A stretch of DNA of 64,000 nucleotides from assembly GCA_032871835.1 (NCBI GenBank), contig CM065297.1:89797052-89861051 (forward strand), written 5' to 3'. Position 1 is the first letter of the stretch. Every line of letters starts with the position of its first letter. This DNA is from Dipteronia dyeriana. Taxonomy: Eukaryota > Streptophyta > Magnoliopsida > Sapindales > Sapindaceae. The position numbers were made by a program, and so were the translations under genes. This document shows, piece after piece, positions 59,950 to 64,000 of this stretch. A model generated the notes under the pieces. It made no database searches and was not told the DNA's origin. It was given only the letters and a program-made list of their open reading frames with translations.

Positions 59950-60800
59950 CTGAAAATGAGTTTTAGTATCTTGGAGAAGGAAAAGAAAGGGTTAGAAGAC
60001 AAAAAAACAAAGGGCATAACCAAGAAATCAATTGTCTCAAGGGAGAGAATGAAAGGTTAAAAAGGAAAGTACAAGACCTCTTTGATCTCAATGAGAAATT
60101 GGGGAAAAAGTTAAAGAAGCTGGAAGGAGAGAAGAAAGTGGTTGCATAAGACTTAACCGTACTCTAAACTTTCGAAAGAATTTGAAGAAGAGTGCGAGAA
60201 ATAAAAGAAAACTCTTGATAGAACTCGAGAGGAAATCAAACCTTTTAAAGGAATTGAAGGAGGCACTTAGTAGGAAAGAGGAGGCCTTAAAGGTTGCAAG
60301 AGTAAGGGAGTGTGACTACATAACTTAACTCGACAAGATCAAAGAGGAGGTCAAAGCACTCCGAGCACAACATACAAAGGAACCGTAAGAAGCGAACCAT
60401 ATAGGGAGTTTTTCTCATACTCAACTTGTGTGCTTATTTTGTTTTGATAAAGGTCACATTAGGGCTTGACGTTCTAAGTTTAAAGATAATAGGAGGAAGT
60501 GTCAAAAGACCCCATAAGCGGTTAAACAAATTTGGGTTAGGAAGGATTTATTGAAAAATTATAGAACCAATGGGAAAGGAATTGTTGAGAAAAATTCGGC
60601 AACCATTTGGGTGGTCAAAAGGAAGCAATCTTCTCAATCAGTCAACCCACCTTCTACGGAATCCAATTCTAGTCCTCACGCATAGAGTCCTTGTTTCTTC
60701 TGGTAGGATATCGATGTCACGGTTTGTTCTCTTTATGCTTAAGATGTCTTATGTTTGGAATTCATTATTTAGAGTGAGAATGAGGGACTTTTTAGGATAA
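59950..60800 (+). pseudogene. Coiled-coil and zinc-knuckle gag-like remnant
   Basis: Stop-ridden frames give GENERLKRKVQDLFDLNEKLG (60040-60100) and more Lys/Glu coiled coil to 60370. A knuckle follows, CLFCFDKGHIRA (60440), whose last Cys is lost (stop and Arg), then QIWVRKDLLKN (60525). Knuckle then IWVxKxL recalls the C-terminal gag of SIRE-type copias. How it came to follow the Athila-like protease is unclear. Confidence 0.5.
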
Positions 60801-63210
60801 AGACAACTCATTGTGATATTTTTTTTATTTAATGCATTGAATTTTTAGTTTGTTTTTATTTCTTTTAGATGAGATTATCAAGTAATACAAGTCTTTTAAG
60901 AATAACTATGGAAATCCGATGCAGGGGGGAATTAGGATTAGAGGAAAATTGATAGATGAGGCAAGTTGGTTGTGGAGGCTGGAAATATATAGGTCTCTCC
61001 AGAGCTTTACCTGCACGGCACCCAGACAATTAAAAAGTGAACGATTACATTTGTTCTATCTTTCTTACTCAATTCCAATTTTTTCCACATTATCCTTGAA
61101 TTTTGCTTATTAAAGTGTGCATCCGAATGGTTGTGAATAGTTCATTGAATATCATTTTTGGGTATTATGTGAATTCTCTTGATGGAAACTTGTTTCTATG
61201 TATTCTACTTTCTTGAGTTTCCTAAAATTTTGAGCTTGTTGAGTATTTCATTTTTGTTTGGATGAGCCAAAGGCTCGTGTGGATATGCATAGTATTTACA
61301 AGTTAATTTTTGATATAGCCCAACTTGGTTTGGGGGTTTGGAATTATTGCATATATCATGTACAGATTTTGGTGCATATAATAGGGAACTGTTTTGGGGG
61401 TTGTTTTACCGCCATACCATCAATTTTGAATGAAATGTCGAATGAAATTACTTGATGTTGGTTTGTGCTTAAAGGTCAATACTGTATCGAATTGCCTTAT
61501 TTTATGTATGAGTCATTTTGAGTCATTTTGTTTTGAGTCATGTTAGGTGCGCTCCTCTAGGTCGGAGTCTCTAGTCTTCAACATTGAGGTAAATGTTGGG
61601 TTTTGATTTGGGGGTGTAGACGCCTTGTTTAGTCATCTTGAATCTTTTATTTGTCATTTTTGGTCCAAATTTTTCAATTTTGTCACATTGACCAAAATTT
61701 TGAGCTTTAACTAGCTAGGATGTGATGCCTTGAGCGTGTGCTTTTGGCAAGTCTATACATGCATTATGAGCTTGTGTATAAATCTTTATCACTCGTGGGT
61801 TATATTTGCATTGTCATGGGTTAGTCTCATCCTTTGTGTGATTGATTTGAAGGGACTAGGTGCTCTTGCGCCTTGTTATAATAGTGGAGACACCCGTGAG
61901 TTCACAAACACAAGCCTATAAAAAGCGCAATGAGTGTTAAATTATTTCTATTCTTTAAACATTCTCCTCATCATAAATGTCACATGCCATAGAACATACA
62001 TTGCATATATAGTGGATTGCTTATTAGATGCATTCATTCCCTTGATAGACTAATTATGGAAATGATTTTAGGCAATGTGTGTTATTAACTACTTAAAATG
62101 CCTAAGCGCATCATTTATCCCTTATGTGTGCTTCATAGCCAATTTACGGCTAAACACTTACCTTTCATTTTGGAACAAAATATAACCATATAGCCATAGC
62201 CAAGCACAAGCCTACCTTTATTGCTAATCATGTGGGGTGTGTGTGTGCTATATGAAGTATATGAAAGGTGTGAGCTCTTAAGTAATGACAGCATGTATGT
62301 AGGCAACAATGATTGTGTGTGAAATGGTTCAATTTGTAAAAGTGCCAAATTTACACTTATGAGCTTAAATTGTCAATATGAAATGTGCAAGTGTACAAAA
62401 AGAAAAGAAATGAAAAGAAAATCAAAAAGAAAAAAAAAAGGCAAAGAGGAAAAGAAAAGAACCTTGAAAGTAATGTTAAGTACTCATAATGTAGAGTACA
62501 ATATTGAATCACAATATGTGTATATTTGTAAATGCATATTTGCTAAAGTGTGTAAATGTTTATTAGAGCCTTGTATGGGGTGTGTGAGTATATGTAAGCA
62601 TGATTGGTAATCTTTGAACTAAAATTTTCCCATTTCTTGCTCACCACATCTAACCCCATTGCCCCATTACAACCAAAAGGGAAAGTCCCATTTGATTTAT
62701 GATATGTCTTGATTGGGAATGTTTGTTGAAGCTTGATCTTCAGCACTCATGGCATAGTGAATCGTTCCTAGGATAGTTCACATACACTTATAGGTTTTTG
62801 TATGTATTTGTATGCAATGCATTAGATTTCTATGCATAAATTCCATCATTGCATACCTTGTATGAGTGTGAACTTAGGACTCTAAGTGGAAAAAGAAGAG
62901 TGATACCAGGTGAGGTTTAGAGTGAAAGCGAATTATACTCAAGGTATGGAGTTGAGTACCTCCTGATATGAGAGCGCTCTTAGGCGTGGGATTCTTGGTA
63001 GTGCTAATTTCACTCAAGTGCCTTTGAGTTGTTTTAGATTGCTTTGCATATGTTTATTCCTCTCTATCACACATCCTTGCATCTCTTCACCAGTTGACAT
63101 GCGAATTTTTGGATTATTTGATTTTGAGTCTTAGGTCGAGTCATTTTTTTTTAGTCTTTGTTTTGTTTTAAGTTTGCTCGAGGATGAGCAAGGGTTTGGT
63201 TTAGGGGTGT
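60801..63210 (+). other. Athila-like non-coding 3' region
   Basis: About 2.4 kb with no gene I can support. Landmarks: CATTGAGGTAAATGTTGGG with TTTGGGGGTG (61582-61615), which recalls the Athila 3' wording; T-rich runs; an A/G-rich stretch (62397-62465); and GTTTGCTCGAGGATGAGCAAGG with GGTTTAGGGGTG (63173-63210), a likely polypurine end. Frames of 60-83 codons here have no motif. Confidence 0.5.
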
Positions 63211-63511
63211 TTGGGTATTATAAGTCAATTGTTTGATAGATTTTCAGAGTTTTATAGAAAGCAAGCTCAAACATCAAAGCCTTGTTGTCAAGAACCGAGA
63301 AGCACATTAAGATTTTCCTACAGCCTGGAGCCGATTTACAACCCATACAACAACTCTCACAACTAATATTAGAGCACATACCACGACTCCACAAGGACTT
63401 GTAGTGAGAACATCGCCCCTAAGCAACCTCTATCGTATGAAGACAATCAAAGGAGTTGTTTTTCTTTGGATAATCTAGAAAAAAAGTAGCCTTAAGGATG
63501 AACGAAACAAG
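63211..63511. other. Unassigned sequence before the terminal coiled-coil frame
   Basis: Starts TGTTTGGGTATTATAAG, which could be an LTR start but does not match the 5' LTR at 49054. No motif recognised. The A-rich end leads into the ORF at 63512. Confidence 0.35.
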
Positions 63512-64000
63512 ATGATGAAGATGAACGAAGAGTTATTAGACATCCTTATAAAAGCGAATTCGGAAATAAGGTTGTTGAAGAAAAAAAATGAAGAAATTCA
63601 AGAGAAGATGGTAGAAGTTTACCAAGGAAAAGAAGACATTAGGGAACAATGTGAGAAAAATATACATCTCTTGAAGTTTTTGGAAGGCAAAGAGGCCACG
63701 GGAGTGTCAAAGATTGACAAACTCCAAGAGCTAAATAAGAGGCTCATACTTGAAGTGCAAACACTCATTGTGGAAAATGGTACACTCAAGGAGAAGAATG
63801 GTGAAGTCTCTGACAAGAACAAGGAATTGGAAGAGCAACTCAAGAGAGTTGAGGCCGTAAAAAGTAATGCACTAGATGAGTATTTGGACTTCACAAAGGC
63901 GTCAATGGATTTTAAAGAAGAGATAGCTCACAAATAAAAGGAAATGCAATTGGAGATTGAGTTGAAGGTCAGTGCCTTAGATGAAGCCATGGAAGCCCTC
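63512..64000 (+). pseudogene. Coiled-coil protein frame, runs off the window
   Basis: ATG 63512 (MMKMNEELLDIL) opens 141 codons to a TAA at 63935, after which the same frame continues to the end of the window (KEMQLEIELKVSALDEAMEAL). It is almost wholly heptad-like Leu/Glu/Lys sequence (EIRLLKKKNEEIQEK, LQELNKRLILEVQTL, KNKELEEQLKRVEAV). It could be the coiled-coil part of a gag or the tail of another additional ORF. I recognise no domain. Confidence 0.45.

Larger units (their letters stand above)
49054..63210 (+). mobile_element. Athila-like Ty3/gypsy element, plus strand, right end uncertain
   Basis: 5' LTR 49054-50673, PBS 50678-50696 of the TGGCGCCGTTGCCGGGGA type used by Athila and Tat elements. 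Gag (50815-51951, 58899-59210), protease (59245-59946), and a long 3' region to about 63210 ending in TTTGCTCGAGGATGAGCAAG then GGTTTAGGGGTG, wording typical of Athila-like 3' ends. RT, RNase H and integrase are absent. No 3' LTR matching the 5' LTR is seen. Confidence 0.65.

Noticed and set aside
59574..60023. 149-codon minus frame
   Set aside because: Reverse shadow of the Athila-like protease frame; Ser/Phe-rich with no motif.
62359..62610. 83-codon Lys-rich plus frame
   Set aside because: Arises from an A/G-rich stretch in a non-coding 3' region; low complexity and no motif.
63619..63894. 91-codon minus frame
   Set aside because: Reverse shadow of the coiled-coil frame (Glu/Lys codons read as Ser/Phe).

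Overview
This window is plant nuclear heterochromatin, and I find no convincing cellular gene in it. Almost every base belongs to LTR retrotransposons inserted into one another. The evidence is AT-rich DNA, Ty1/copia and Ty3/gypsy polyprotein fragments full of stop codons and frameshifts, long LTRs, tRNA-primer sites and polypurine tracts, and exact 5-bp target-site duplications (TSDs). A flowering plant is certain from the element families (Tat-like and Athila-like gypsy, long-LTR copia, a SIRE-like gag). The species cannot be told from the sequence. Lineage names are made by eye from protein motifs. Layout, outermost to innermost: (1) Positions 1-2645 hold a gypsy protease fragment and two same-strand LTRs of one Tat-like family, the second truncated; 2646-2951 is unassigned. 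(2) A minus-strand Tat-like element occupies 2952-49053. Its 3' LTR is at 2952-4268. An additional gene in the opposite (+) orientation follows at 4554-6589 and 16105-16525. Next come a 109-bp tandem repeat (17529-17852), integrase and RNase H (17940-20300), and RT split between 20291-20545 and 47295-47960. Protease and the gag end are at 48310-49053. Its 5' end is cut off by the next element. (3) Three intruders sit in that Tat element. Copia-1 (6595-16099, TSD tttta) lies in the antisense gene and carries a gag-only-family solo LTR (13725-15340). A gag-only element (20551-47289, TSD cctct) split the RT gene, and itself took in Copia-2 (23798-34368, TSD atatg) and Copia-3 (35889-44545, left end deleted). 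Copia-2 in turn carries a Tat-like solo LTR (29766-30928, TSD taaat). (4) From 49054 an Athila-like gypsy element runs on the + strand: 5' LTR, PBS, gag and protease. A second gag-only element (51957-58893, TSD acaac) is inserted in its gag. (5) From 59950 to the end there is a frameshifted coiled-coil/zinc-knuckle gag remnant, a long Athila-like 3' region, and a new coiled-coil reading frame that runs off the window. How they work together: the copia and gypsy elements once encoded their own gag, protease, integrase and RT/RNase H. The two gag-only elements keep LTRs, a gag and polypurine tracts but no pol, so they fit terminal-repeat retrotransposons with a GAG domain (TR-GAG) that depended on another element's enzymes. 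All coding regions are broken now. The most unusual object is the antisense gene of the Tat-like element. It seems to keep a promoter-like box, two 74-bp GT-AG introns and a poly(A) signal, which an antisense gene can carry through retrotransposition without being spliced out.
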